A stretch of DNA of 64,000 bases from Xanthoparmelia taractica. Taxonomy: Eukaryota > Ascomycota > Lecanoromycetes > Lecanorales > Parmeliaceae. Made by a program: the position numbers and the translations under genes. The notes under the pieces are model-generated. The model was not told where the DNA came from, made no database searches, and was given only the letters and a program-made list of their open reading frames with translations. This document shows positions 10,985-22,870 of the stretch, piece after piece. The first letter of the stretch is position 1. Every line of letters starts with the position of its first letter. The stretch spans positions 186,001 to 250,000 of the forward strand of contig JANQBS010000019.1 in the NCBI GenBank assembly GCA_033085395.1, given 5' to 3'.

Positions 10985-11831
10985 TTACCAGTACGAGTAC
11001 CAGTCACCCGTACAAGTACCCGTATTTCAACCGCTGCTACCGCCGTTACAATACAGTAACTGCTCTTTGCTGTCCAGTGTCCACCTTACCATCGAAATTA
11101 CTAGCAGTCAACCATCACTCCCACATTCCAATCCATGTTGTACACTAGATTTTTTTTACAGTGATGGGAATTGTTATCGGTTTTTATACGGAACACTGCG
11201 GATATAGTGCAGTAACCCGAGGTTGGGCTTGGCTTTTGTTTATATTTTGTCTTTACTAAAGTCCTCCGTAGGATTCACCGGGTGAGACGGGCTTATCTGA
11301 TAAATCAATTATTGATATTATTAAAATGTTACCGTGTCCAGAGTTATTTGTGAATAGCTCTAAGGTCACAAATTGAATTGATTGAGATGACCCGCTGGGC
11401 GTCCGAGGGCTCACCCACGGCTCTTACAGCAGAGTCTCTCATCAACAAGCTCACAGTCATGGCAGAGTTGCGCATACTCGGTACCAACGTAAGGTAATTT
11501 GGAGAACAATAAATACAGGATAATCTTCTTGCCAGACCTACGAGGTTCCTCAGTGTAGAAGTACTTGACAGCAGGCCCACACGGGGCCAAACAACTATAC
11601 GGGCACGACGGGTTTCTTAAGGTAAAGTACTCCGTATCTTGATTCTTGATCCACAACAAAGACATTAGAGTCTAACCATTTCCGCCTTAGCCTCTGTCGC
11701 TTAATCTCTCAGTTTCAAGAACCCACACCTGAACAACCATACTTCAGCGTCCCTGGCCAATTCAACCATCACCGTCAACACTCGAAAGTTGCATTCCTGG
11801 TGTTACCATACACGGAGAATAGGTGGCCAAC
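10985..11831. promoter_or_regulatory. Upstream region of eL33 gene
   Basis: About 850 bp from the transposon to the eL33 start codon. The last 150 bp are pyrimidine-rich and C-rich, as expected upstream of a ribosomal protein gene. Minus-strand open frames at 11344-11665 have no recognisable domain. No other gene is supported. Confidence 0.4.
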
Positions 11832-12630
11832 ATGGGTTCCGAGGCGGGACATCGGTGTAAGTATACCGCGTCTCACCCAACTGAAGCTCTTGCCAGCCAA
11901 GAGTACCGACCGTCGACGCTACTCTTGCTGCTAGCCTTTGATGTGCTCTCTCAAAGCTGACCCTTGTGTCTAGTATATGTAAAGTGAGTTGCCAGGCACA
12001 AGTATCCAGCGCGACGTCTTATCCGCATGTTTGAATTAGAGGATGCGAATGTCACAGGACGGGTCCTGAAGTGGACGGGCTGACTCGGGTACGATGATGA
12101 CAGGGGCCGGCATCTAAGTTATCAAAGAGGGAAGGTGAGTGACAGAGTACTTGGAGATGCTGTGCAGGACTGCGCTGATGCCTTTCAGCGAAATACAAAC
12201 CCAGGGACTAGGTGGGATTTACGACAGAGCAGGGCTTGTAGGGCTCGTTGCTGATATACCGATAGCTTGATCAAGATCGAGGGCGTAGACGACTCAAAAG
12301 CTGCTACGTGCGCTTCCACCTGTGTCTGCATTGAGATCATTGAGATCACATCCGGCTAACCATCAACGTATCTACAGCTTCTACCAAGGCAAGAAAGTGG
12401 CCTTTGTCTATCGCGCACACCGGGAAGTCAGGGGTACAAAGATCAGAGTGATTTGGGGTAAAGTGACACGTCCACATGGTATGCTCATCTGATGGGTACC
12501 CTATAACGTCTATTTCTGAACGAGACCGCTAGGCAACTCTGGCGTCGTGAGGGCACAGTTCCGACGCAATCTTCCTCCCAAATCGTTCGGGGCCTCGGTT
12601 AGAGTGATGCTGTATCCGTCATCTATTTAG
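11832..12630 (+). CDS. rpl33: 60S ribosomal protein eL33 (L33/L35Ae)
   Basis: Large-subunit ribosomal protein of 109 residues, spread over seven small exons: 11832-11856, 11974-11983, 12104-12134, 12189-12211, 12266-12307, 12378-12478, 12533-12630. The joined protein opens MGSEAGHRLYVKGRHLSYQR, continues NTNPGTSLIKIEGVDDSKAA, FYQGKKVAFVYRAHREVRG, TKIRVIWGKVTRPHGNSG, and ends ASVRVMLYPSSI. These blocks match eL33 across their length, and the family size is about 107-110. Exon 2 is only 10 nt. All six introns are GT..AG (53-120 nt). The exons total exactly 110 codons with the stop. The gene is invisible to single-frame ORF calling because no exon exceeds 101 nt. Confidence 0.93.
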
Positions 12631-13459
12631 CGTTACTCCGGGTCAGAAAGAGAGGCAGGCTGCTGCTGGCCGCATTGAAGAGGATGAAAGAGGTCGAAGG
12701 CCACACTGTGTAATTAAAAAACACACATTCGTGCGTAGCTTACCCAGGACAACCAAATCAACTCAAAGCAAACCTTTCTGCATTGAAGTAGTGTGATAAT
12801 GATAATCACTTTGGTATGCGCCAAAAAGAATACGTTCGTTGCTCTATGGGTGTTAAGCAGGCGGCCTTCTCGCCTTGGAAAGTCGGTATTGTGACAAAGG
12901 TATACATTCAGGTAACATATTAACCATGGCCGTCCACGCACATTGTTATAATTCAATGCAAGAGATGTAACGATCCATAAGGAATAGGTAGAGCAATGGA
13001 GAGCAAATCAATGTCAATGCCTTAGCTTCGTTTGAGTTTGCACTAAGTAATTTCGATGAACCAAAGATTTTCTTGGCCAGACCCAAGCCAAGGGTCTCAC
13101 CACGGCTTATCGTCACCTCCCAGCCCGGAGCTGTGTCCTTCATCTTTACACTCGCTTCCATTCTCTCTGTACAGCTATCAGGTACCCATTACTTGAATTT
13201 TAACATTTCTACTTCATTACGCTGTCCATTCTATATCCATAACATTCTCATTCGCTTGAAGCCGGCCCAACACTGCCCCAAAGCGGCGGATCGACGGCTG
13301 TTTCGTAAACCCAGAAGCTCAACCGCTCACCTTATCCTGTCGTTACAATAGGAGTTGGCCAACTTCACAACTCGGTCCTCAACTTTCCAAATACCTAGAT
13401 TTCTCCGTCACTCTTGCCACCCATAATCGCTCATAAGCCCCCGCGCCGCCTTTCCTACG
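12631..13459. other. Intergenic region upstream of DUF2406-like gene
   Basis: About 830 bp. Minus-strand frames at 12714-13161 show no domain. The stretch from about 13130 is C/T-rich and looks like a 5' leader for the next gene. Confidence 0.4.
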
Positions 13460-14973
13460 ATGGCTAGAAATCGCAGGAGCTCAATGCTGAGTTTTACCGG
13501 AAAGAATAGGAAGACCAGCACTGGATCGATTCCCAAGGTTGATGCCGCTGAGACCGCCAAAGAGAAGGCCGCGTTCCATATCAGTACCAAGGCTGATCCG
13601 ACCAAAGCCATTCATGAGGCGCAGCCTTGTACGTTTGCTACAGATGATTCAAAGAAACTCAGGACCTTACTGAACCTGCGACAGCAACTCGAAGTGCCTT
13701 GGAGGCCACCACGATCGAATCCATTAGGAACCTTGAGCACCGCGATGCGGATGGGAACGTCATCAGTAAGACATATCCAGAGCATCAATGCAAAGAGCGT
13801 TTTTTAATGTCTAGACAGCTGATCCCGACCTATCCAATCCGACACGACCACGTATGGAACGTCCACTTGACACTATTCGGTCCTTTGAGGCAGCTATAGA
13901 TGGATCATACAGTCGGAGGGCCTCTTTCAGAGCTGGTACGATATATCACCTACGTCGGGAAAAGCCTGGAGATTACAATACTGATGGGTGTTTTCTACAG
14001 AGTCGGCGAATCCCATGAGCCCTCAGAACAATCGCCGAAGTGGCTATTTCTCCGGTGAGATCACCCAAAACATTACGTTTCATGTTGCGCTTGTTGAGCG
14101 ATGGCTTTTGCTTCATGAAGCTTTCTCCCATGCCCCATGAACATGGTTTATGACTCGTACCGATTTTTTCAACCTTTCAAGTTCCACTGGTTCCGAAGGC
14201 CGCGCGTTTGACCTTTTTCTTTTTGACGGTTGGCTTTTTTTGGCCACGTCGATCTCCCGGATGGCGCTGCGTTATCTTGAACTAAAAAAGCTTATTCTTT
14301 CATCCGATTCTTAGGTTACCAAGCTCAACAACGATCACCAGTTTATGGTGGAGGGTACTATGGCAATCGCATGAGCCACAGCAGGCCTGATAGTATGATC
14401 GACAATTACGGAAACGTTCCAAATCAGTATGGCAGTGGCCGTCGCTTCGGCCCTCGAAACCACTCAGATCCTACTTTGTATGGACACAACAGTACTCAAG
14501 GCGTTTATCCTTCGCATGGACATCAGCAATCTTATGATACGGTGGCATCAGCATCCAATGGGAGCCATGCGACTGACCAATGGGGCAATTCAACTGACCC
14601 CAGCAGCGAGAATAGCTCCATTGATAGAGTTCAGACAGCACCCAAACCAGACCTCGGTGAAGCTTACGGCTTCAACGGATTTGGAGGAGCGCCCCACTTT
14701 CAAGGTCCTATATTGGAGGAGCATGGGCAAGGCGCTCCAGGGTACGGACATCCTGGATACGGTCAATCCCAGGTTGCAGCTGGCAATGGCCATCCATATC
14801 AAGGCAACGAGGCACCCGCTCCACCACCGCATGCACCTACCAAAGACGCCGGACCAAGAATTCCAATTAAGCTAGGAAGCCCTGCTGTGGTTGCAGAGGG
14901 CAGCAGGCTACCACCGACTATTGACACACACAAACGTAAGAGTTGGCTCAAGAGAAGATTTAGCAAGGCCTAG
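13460..14973 (+). CDS. DUF2406-family fungal protein
   Basis: Predicted 359 residues from five exons: 13460-13628, 13685-13765, 13819-13935, 14001-14054, 14315-14973. The N-terminal third has the DUF2406 pattern: FHISTKADPTKAIHEAQP, then LEHRDADGNVITDPDLSNPT, then RPRMERPLDTIRSFEAAID. Yeast relatives I recall are YGR273C and YMR295C; the function is not well defined. The C-terminal two thirds are low complexity, rich in Gly, Tyr, Gln, His, Pro and Ser (GGGYYGN, PGYGHPGYGQ), ending in the basic stretch RKSWLKRRFSKA. No membrane segment is visible. The 260-nt last intron is longer than the others. Family call rests on pattern memory. Confidence 0.75.
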
Positions 14974-15300
14974 ATCGATGGCCATGGTAAGACGAACAGT
15001 TAAGAGCCTCGAGGTTCTCAGAGGAGCATTTTCGGCCAGTGCGGTTTGCCTCCGTAACACATAACAGTAATGCTTAATGGACTGAAACTTGCATTTGATC
15101 ACGAACAGCATGGAAGGCGTCATCGGTTGGATTAATCGGCAAGAGCTTGTCCATAATACATAGCGGTCCGGCTGAGGTTGGCGAGACTTTAGGCAGATGG
15201 TACAGAATGCATAGCACGAGCCATGCTCCTAGCTCTCGAGAAAACGTCCTATACGCCATTCCGATGGCTTTTGAGGCCTCATGCCACCGTAGCATTACAC
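14974..15300. other. Convergent 3' intergenic region
   Basis: About 327 bp between the 3' ends of the DUF2406-like gene and Vma21. A minus-strand frame at 15074-15295 has no supported product; it abuts the Vma21 stop codon and is probably untranslated sequence. Confidence 0.45.
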
Positions 15301-15787
15301 TTATTTTCCCTTCCTGGTCTTCTCCTCAGCCGCTAATTTTTCACTCTCATCCTCCCTCATAGCGACGACGACATATGCTATGAGCACGATGTTCGCCATG
15401 AAAGCAGCTGTGCCTCCTGCCCATGTCGAATTGCCTATGTTGTCTTGTGAGTAGGTATCTTCCACCATGGTACAAGGGGCGTGCTACAGAAGGTGTATGA
15501 CAGACCCTTAAAGATGGTGTTGAGAGTTAGGAAGTAAGTTCCTATGGGGCCTGCTATCATTGCCAGAGTGAACCCCAAGAGCTTGAATATAACAGCCCTA
15601 GACGAGGATTGTTGATGTTAGCCGCACATACTCGCCGTTATCAACGACATCTATTAAGTAGTGGAAGGTTAACCCACGCAGGGACTGCAGGAGTAATGGC
15701 TGATTTCTCCGATGGATTGGGAGTGTTGAGTGTTTCATCTTTGTCAAACAAATTCTTGTCAGAAGATATGATCCGTCTTGAAGTCAT
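15301..15787 (-). CDS. vma21: V-ATPase assembly protein Vma21
   Basis: Endoplasmic-reticulum chaperone for assembling the V0 sector of the vacuolar ATPase. Predicted 114 residues, three exons: 15787-15678, 15597-15506, 15443-15301. N terminus MTSRRIISSDKNLFDKDE is followed by KSAITPAVPA, then two hydrophobic segments (LLGFTLAMIAGPIGTYFLT and MANIVLIAYVVVAM) joined by TIFKDNIGNSTWAGG. The tail ends KTRKGK, a lysine-rich end of the kind used for ER retrieval. Size and two-membrane layout fit the family. The first intron uses GTGGGT and the second GTCTGT. Start codons of this gene and the Fun30 gene are 161 bp apart, so they probably share a promoter. Confidence 0.9.
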
Positions 15788-15948
15788 TGTTGCAGGAAGA
15801 AACGCATTGAGAAGAATCCATAAGGCTGGAAATGTAATAGCGCGTCCTGGCGCGCTTCCCTTCCCTCGCGCAGAGTGGTCTGGCTTGGCACCTTTTTTCA
15901 TCCGAGCATTTTGTATTCACGCGGTCAATCCTTACCCACCTCAGCGCC

Positions 15949-18900
15949 ATGGACTTGGTCGAAGACACGCCTGCAAAAAAGAGGAAGTTAGCCAATGGCA
16001 AGCCTTTAAAGACTCAAACATGTAACTCCCAAAATGACAGTGGCGACGATATCTTCACGGACTACGAAACAGTCGCAACGGTCCCTTTACCCATTTCGGC
16101 CTCACAAAACACAGCTGACGGATTATCTTCGCCCTCTGCGTACGTCACGCAGCCTACACAACTAATCCTCAATGCTACCCTTGGGCAAGATAGCAGTGGC
16201 CGAAAGCCTTCCTTTGTTCAGGTGGCAGTTTCTTCGCCCGCTCGAAACTTATCTCGCAGTCCTACTACGAGCAAACATTTCGTAGGAGGGAGGCTTGCGA
16301 CTAGTATGGCTCCCGCTGGGACAGCGTTCAAACCTCCGAAGGGTGTGACAAAAGGTCCTGTGGCCTCTATCGTGGACCTCAGTGACGATGAGCCTTTCAT
16401 GCGAGGCGCCTCATCTGACGACGAATCAGAACCGGGCTGCAAAGCGGACATTAAACCCTCTACCTTCACCTATTCGGGCCAAAAACAAGGCTCAAAGGCT
16501 GCAAAGCCTGGTGGTAGCTTCAAGGAGATTTTATCTAATTCTTTCTACAGGCCTCTTGACGGTGCCGAAAAGATTGACTCTCGAGGTTCAACATTCTCAG
16601 GGTCAGTGTATGACCAGCGGAATCGAGATGAAAGTCGGACCGCGTTTCGTATTGACACTACGTCGAAAGTGTCGGGCGACACAATGGCAAATGCGTATGG
16701 GGCCATTCGCAGGCCACCCACGCAAGTCAAACAGACAGGCCCCGCGAAAGCTCTGCCCATTACCGATCTTGATATCGATGACATTGAGGACTATCAATTG
16801 CGATCCAAAATCAGCCGTATGCGGCAAATTTTTCCTCATCACACGGTGCGAGCGTGCAAAGATGTCTTGGAGCGGAAAAAGTACAATTTTGACGATGCTA
16901 TGGAGCTTCTAGCATCTCAGGAGATCCGTACAGCGCGTATCGACCTTACAACCTCAGATGGCGAAGATATCTTATCGAGTCAAGCCGCTTCCAAAAAAGC
17001 TCCAGCCAAGCAACAGATTAAGGCTCCAAATCTGAAAATCCAGAACAAGTGGACCGCTACACAAGTACGGAGCACTCAAGACTCTTTTTCCCTGACTAGT
17101 CCACCCGCTACTGTTGCACTGAAGCCTAGACGACGCCTTGTTCAGGGACGGAAACAGCAGTCATCTCCGGTCGCACCACCAAAACAGTCGTCCCCTATTC
17201 CACCTTCTGGAACTGTTACGCCCGACCCAGATGATACTGATTCAGGCTTAGGAACGGGCCTTGATACTGCGCTGGATCACAGGGTCCTCAATTTCTTCAA
17301 TACATGTTCGATTGCCGATCTTGTCGATCTAGCCGGGGTTACGGAAGAAGTTGCATCTGTACTCCTATCCCAGAAGCCTTTTGCATCTTTAGACGATGTT
17401 CGTCAGGTTACTAGCGATGTTCCAGGAAAACAAAAGACCAAGAAAAAGATGGCACGCAAACCATTTGGGGACAAGATCGTTGACAAGTGCTTAAATATGC
17501 TGACAGGCTATGAGGCCATTGATGAGCTTGTCAAGCGGTGCGAGGAGTTAGCAAAGCCATTGAAAGAAGACATGAAAGGCTGGGGTGTCAATGTATTTGG
17601 TGCAGCCACTGAGGGTGGACTCGAATTGGTCAGTGTTGAGCGCGACATATCTCCTCGGGACTCAGCTATCGGCACGCCGAACAGCATCGTAGTTTCGGAT
17701 GAGGAAGGAGCTCTTAAGAAAGCTCGAAAGCATGCTTTTTTTCCACAGCCCTCGATCATGGCACAAGGCATACAGCTCAAGGACTATCAGGTATGATCCT
17801 TTTAAGAGGACCGCTTGCTTATCTCATTCATTAAAGGGAAGGCTAACTGTGTGATGTATCAGGTGGTCGGAGTCAACTGGCTTACTCTATTGTTCGAGCG
17901 GAAACTATCATGTATTCTGGCCGATGATATGGGACTGGGCAAGACATGTCAAGTTGTAGCTTTCCTTGCTCATTTGCTTGAAAAGGGCATCAAAGGCCCT
18001 CATTTGGTTGTTGTTCCGGGTTCTACACTGGAGAATTGGTTACGAGAGTTCTCGGTCTTTTGCCCTAAGCTTCAGGTCATGCCATACTATGCCAGTCAGA
18101 ATGAGCGACCCGGGATTCAGACCCAAATATTGAACAATGTGGACTCCCTCAACATCATTATTACAACTTACACATTAGCTAAGACTAAGGACGACAACAA
18201 ATTCCTCCGGAAGCTGAAGCCTGTAATCTGTGTATATGACGAGGGTCATCTCCTGAAGAACAGCAAATCGGCGGGGTATGAAGCGCTTATGAGTATCCCA
18301 ACACAGTTCCGGTTGCTTCTGACAGGTACTCCGTTACAGAATAACCTCCGGGAGCTCGCCTCTCTGCTGGGGTTTATTCTGCCTTCAGTTTTTAGGGAGC
18401 ATAGTGAGGATCTTGAAGCCATATTCAGTCACAAGGCCAAGACCACTGATGATTCCCACGCGGCACTATTATCAAGTCAACGCATCGCCCGGGCGAAATC
18501 CATCATGACGCCGTTTGTGTTGCGGCGGAAGAAGCATCAGGTCTTGGAGTATCTTCCGTCTAAAAGCCGAAAGATTGAGTATTGCGAACTGTCTAAATCA
18601 CAGTCTGAGATCTACGCAATGGAAAAGGCTCGAGCACTTCGGATCGTCACAGCAAGGGCTGCTGGTGAAAAGACTAGTAACGAGACCGCTAACATGATGA
18701 TGGCTCTTAGGAAAGCTTCGCTTCACCCGTTACTATTTCGTCGGCTGTACGATGATAATGTTATCGCAAAGATGTCCAAAGCATGTCTAGGAGAGCCGGA
18801 GTACGAGCATTCTAATGTTGAACTTGTGTTCGAAGACATGGAAGTCATGACGGACATGGAGCTTCATCGATTCTGCGAACAGCATCCTCGCACAATGACC

Positions 18901-19571
18901 AAGTTTCTTCTTCGGGGCACGCCGTGGATGGATTCAGGGAAAGTCAGCAAGCTCGCTACACTCCTCCGAACATTCAAAAAGAATGGAGACCGGGCCCTTA
19001 TCTTCTCACAGTTTGTCATGGTATTGGACATCCTCGAAGCGGTCATGGAAACCTTGGAAATGCAATTTTTCCGACTTGATGGGTCAACACCGATGGAACA
19101 GCGTCAAGACATGATAGATCAATTCCACGAAGAGGAAGACATTACTGTATTTCTCCTTTCGACAGGCGCGGGAGGCGCAGGTATCAACCTTGCTTGTAAG
19201 CTCACCTTGGGGGATAATTTTTGCTGATGAATACTAACTTGGGGAAAGGTGCAAATAAAGTTATCATTTTTGATTCTTCATTCAATCCTCAGAGTGATCA
19301 GCAAGCGGAAAACAGAGCCCATCGTGTCGGCCAAACTAAGAAGGTCGAAGTATATAGATTGGTGACAAAGGATACGATCGAGGAACAGATCCATGCTTTA
19401 GGCGAAACGAAATTGGCTCTAGACGATCTTGTGGCTGGAGCTGTTACCGACGAAGGGTACGATAAGAGAGCTGGAGTCGCTGCCGAGAAGCAAGGGGCAA
19501 AGATTGTGGAAGAGATGATGTTAAAAAAGCTGGACACGGAAATGATGGTCAAGGGCAGGGTGGATATATGA
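15949..19571 (+). CDS. SNF2-family chromatin remodeller, Fun30/SMARCAD1 type
   Basis: ATP-driven nucleosome remodeller of about 1165 residues; Fun30 relatives act in heterochromatin upkeep and DNA-end resection. Exons: 15949-17790, 17863-19195, 19249-19571. An N-terminal disordered region precedes a CUE-type ubiquitin-binding segment near residues 282-325 (SRMRQIFPHHTVRACKDVLE). A helix-hairpin-helix-like segment follows at about 445-485. Helicase motif I is ADDMGLGKT, motif II is DEGH, motif III region LLTGTPLQNN, and motif VI is QAENRAHRVGQ. DEGH in place of DEAH is usual for this subfamily. The C-terminal lobe has LIFSQFVMVLDIL and FRLDGSTPMEQRQ. The nuclear signal PAKKRKL lies near the start. 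Confidence 0.93.
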
Positions 19572-20318
19572 TTAAACAGCACCGCAAATGACAGGAACCT
19601 CTTTACGGTGAATGTTAGTGTGAGATTGCCACGTGTAGTCCCTCGAGTATGTGGGCATCGTAATGCTTTACCTTTGTGCCTTAAAAAAAGAGCTGGCCAT
19701 GGATAATGTACGCTCTGGTTTAGGGTATTAAGATATGCTTCTCTGCGCTTCCAATATCGTGAAATACGACGTTGGACAGCTCTCAAAGACGACAAGCTAA
19801 AGCATAGCATGCTGATGCTGTTGTAGCATCTTCTCGTTTTGCAGATGATTAACCGTATGGAGCACCCGTATGGAGCACGACATCTTTCTCAGACTGGGCT
19901 ATCACCTCCTGGTTTTTGACACGACCACAACCAAAGCTCCTGAAATCTGTAGGTTATGCAGTGCCTAGAAAAACTGAACAGTGCTCAAGTTTCGAAATGG
20001 GTTCAAATTCGGAAACGCGCATGCTATCAATTGTTAAAATAGTCAGGCTATTCGAGCCCCTTGCAACTTGGCATCCATGTCTACTATTTGTGGATGTCTC
20101 TAAGCAGAACGCAGTTGGATTCTTAGCATATTGCAGTATATGTTTCTTGAACATTTGATATCTCGATTGTTACGGTTTGAATTCGCCGATGTTTTAAATA
20201 TCTGCACTGAACAACATATCAACGCTAGTAGAGAGATGATTGTAGAAATAGTGCATGAGAGTGCTTCGGTCAATGCCGTGGTGCGGATCATTCAATACTA
20301 CGCAGAGCTATCAATCCC
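19572..20318. other. Convergent 3' intergenic region
   Basis: About 750 bp between Fun30 and the SelW-like gene. It contains a tandem pair of GGAGCACCCGTAT-like words near 19858-19877. Short open frames on both strands show no domain. Confidence 0.4.
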
Positions 20319-21763
20319 TTATATACATTCTTTACATAATTCACCTCCCCCACTTTTATTTTCCTCTCGTTTCCCCTGTTCTCCAACTTCTTCCCAGGCA
20401 GCGGCACTCGCCACAGCTGTATCGGTGTCTATTGGTTTGGCCTGCTCTTGGCTGTCCTGCGCCTTGGAAATATTAGTCGATAACGTTGTTTGACGATAAT
20501 GCAGGGTACTTTCCTCGGTCTTTTCTATTGAAGACTGCCCGGTCGACAAGGTAGGATTCTCATCCGAAATCGGTCCACGTTTCTTTCCAACATGATCGCG
20601 ATCGACGTGCCCTAAATCGCGGTTTGGATCGACAATGTTGCGGACGAGCTGTTTCAGGTTCTTCACATCTGTGATGAAGAAACACAAAGTCAGCTGGAGT
20701 GAGATGTGTCTACCTCCATCTGGAGGGTTTTGGAAGGTCCGATGTGTGGGGTGTTGAGCCGGGAACGATCGAATGGCGTGCAACAAGGACGGATATGGAT
20801 CGGTTTTCAAAGTGGACAAAAATGGCAACAGTTTTTGGTTTGTAGATTTGAACAATAAACACAGCCGACAAAATTCGTAGAAGCTACTCGGGGAGGGAGG
20901 GAAGGGCACTGTGTACGAATGTCGCAGAAGAAAGGAACAGATGGATGAAATTTTTCCAAGACGTACCAGGAAACCCGCCTTCAGTCTTCCGATCCCAGAG
21001 GCGAGCCTTTCGGATAGGAGGGCGTTGGCCCATGGCAGCTTCTTGATCTGATTCTGCAGGAACATAGACGATGTCTACAGTGAAGACACCACCCGTGGCG
21101 GGAATGAGCGAGACTTCACCTAGGGACGTGGAGAATGTCGAAAGGAGTTCCTGGGCAAACTAAGCCAAATGAGTAAGCTTTGCAAAGAGCATTTCGAGAT
21201 CATCAATCTTTGAGAAGCGGATGGGACTCCATTTTGGAGCGAAAGATCGTGACGCATAGCGAAGTAAACCCCTTTCATGGAAATTGTTGACAATCGAAAA
21301 GCTAAGTACTACGCCCTTGGAAGAGCGATAAAGGCATGGAACTGCTGGCACTTTCTCTTTTGGGAAGAATACAAATTGACCCAAAGGCATTCGATATCAT
21401 CATGCTCACACTCTGTGAACAAGTCGCGGATCAAGTGCATGTTAGGGACGTGACTCTTGCCATACTCGATAATAGTAAGGGACCGGCATCTGACGTACGT
21501 ATGCAGCACGAAGCATCCATTTGCATCTGTATGATTTCCGAGTCAACAGATCTCTTCTGGGATCATACCAGAGTCGTAGAACAGCTCTCTCAGGTATTCT
21601 AGGCCCATGAGACGTTGTGCAACTGGAATTACATTACAAAATTGGGAAGAAATGGCTCGGGCAAAGGAACAAAGAGACAAAGACTCAACTGGGTACAAAA
21701 GCTGATGGTAATGCGAGGCAATTGCACCGGGGCCAGAGACTCTGCCTTAACTGTAGGATCCAT
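20319..21763 (-). CDS. SelW/Rdx-family thioredoxin-like protein
   Basis: Small redox protein of the selenoprotein W (Rdx) family, predicted 214 residues, from four exons: 21763-21690, 21526-21499, 21159-20967, 20668-20319. The start MDPTVKAESLAPVQLPRITI leads to the redox site CTQC, completed across intron 1, then KWMLRAAYFAQELLSTF, GEVSLIPATGGVFTVDI and LWDRKTEGGFPG. NLKQLVRNIVDPNRDLGHVD matches the usual end of the domain. Both redox positions are cysteine; there is no in-frame TGA, so no selenocysteine. A hydrophilic tail of about 90 residues follows the domain. Exon 2 is 28 nt; introns are 163, 339 and 298 nt, long for this window. Cellular role in fungi is not established. Confidence 0.82.
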
Positions 21764-22425
21764 ATTGGAAATAGCTCTCGTGAAGAGATAATCGCCAGCA
21801 AGATATTCGACACTTTGAAAATTATGTGGCGAGGGCTAATGCAGGATTGCTTCGTCCTTGCTAAGCTTCGGTCGCGTCATACTAAGTTTTACAACCATCA
21901 CAAGCTCCAAATTCTTCATTGGTGTTGCATTCATCGGCGTTGCTATCTACAGAGGCTCAGGCACAGTGATGGTCCGCCGTAGATTTGATACATGTGCTTC
22001 TTGCTCCACCACCGAAAGCGGCCACCAGCACGTATTATAGAGTGAGAGGACAACCACCGTAGACACACGAGAAGCCTTGCTATTACACGAAAACCACCAT
22101 CCATACAAATAAAGAAGCTTGCGGGCCAGGGCTAGTAGATGCCATACCTACCATCATCCTGCTGGAGCGAGTTGCATTCGAGAATGCACGTGTTGGTGCC
22201 AAGGCAAATGCGACCCTTCCGCAAGACATTTTAGATGTGGTGGCCACCAAACGATTGAACCTTTACTGATTTGCTTTTCCTATGCCCATGCTTCATGCAA
22301 GGCGCCCAGAGAAGAACGGCCCGTTCTGTAAATGACTGTTGAATGTGAGGTAGGGAATAGGAAGACGGTATCGAGGACGGGTGCGAAAGAACCGTAAAAC
22401 GCCAGGCCGAGCAAAGAAGGCAGCT
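21764..22425. other. Intergenic region between two minus-strand genes
   Basis: About 660 bp between the SelW-like start and the G-gamma stop. It must include the SelW-like promoter. Open frames here are short and unsupported. Confidence 0.4.
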
Positions 22426-22870
22426 TCACATGATCGTGCAACAGCCATTTGATTGTTGTGGTGCATAGGGATCTTCTCGCTTGTCGACCTGGAAGATAGC
22501 CGAGTGACGTTAGCGAATCAAGACATGCAAAGAAGCGCGAATGGTCAACGCGCCATTTACCACAGGAGGATCTTAATATCTACTCACCGAACCCCACATA
22601 GAGGGAACCATAAAATCTTTTGTGTTTGTGCAGTATTGTATTAACCTTAGGCGGGAGATTAGGATTAGCTTAGCTAGCGACCACACGCTGTCGCTACAGG
22701 CAAGGCATCACTCACGACATCGAGGCTTCCGACACTTTAATCCTGGGCCGCTCCAAGTCCTCTCTCAGGCGTGAGTTGAGCTCATTCAGGCGACGGAGCT
22801 TCAGGTCTGCCATGGATTGCTTCTTGTTCTTAACGTCTCCACCAGCGCGGATCTCGTAAGCTGTTGGCAT
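22426..22870 (-). CDS. Heterotrimeric G-protein gamma subunit
   Basis: Gamma subunit of the G-beta-gamma dimer at the plasma membrane, predicted 91 residues. Exons: 22870-22716, 22645-22588, 22488-22426. It starts MPTAYEIRAGGDVKNKKQSM and has the helical block KLRRLNELNSRLREDLERPR, which forms the coiled coil with G-beta. The next blocks are LIQYCTNTKDFMVPSMWGS and VDKREDPYAPQQSNGCCTIM. The last four residues CTIM are a CAAX prenylation box, and the preceding cysteine is a likely palmitoylation site. I chose the ATG at 22870 because fungal relatives begin MPxYEIR; an in-frame ATG 33 nt upstream is possible. It is divergent from eIF3a. Confidence 0.92.

Noticed and set aside
20319..21763. Selenocysteine-encoding gene
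   Set aside because: The redox motif is CTQC with two cysteine codons; no in-frame TGA is needed and no selenocysteine insertion element was seen.
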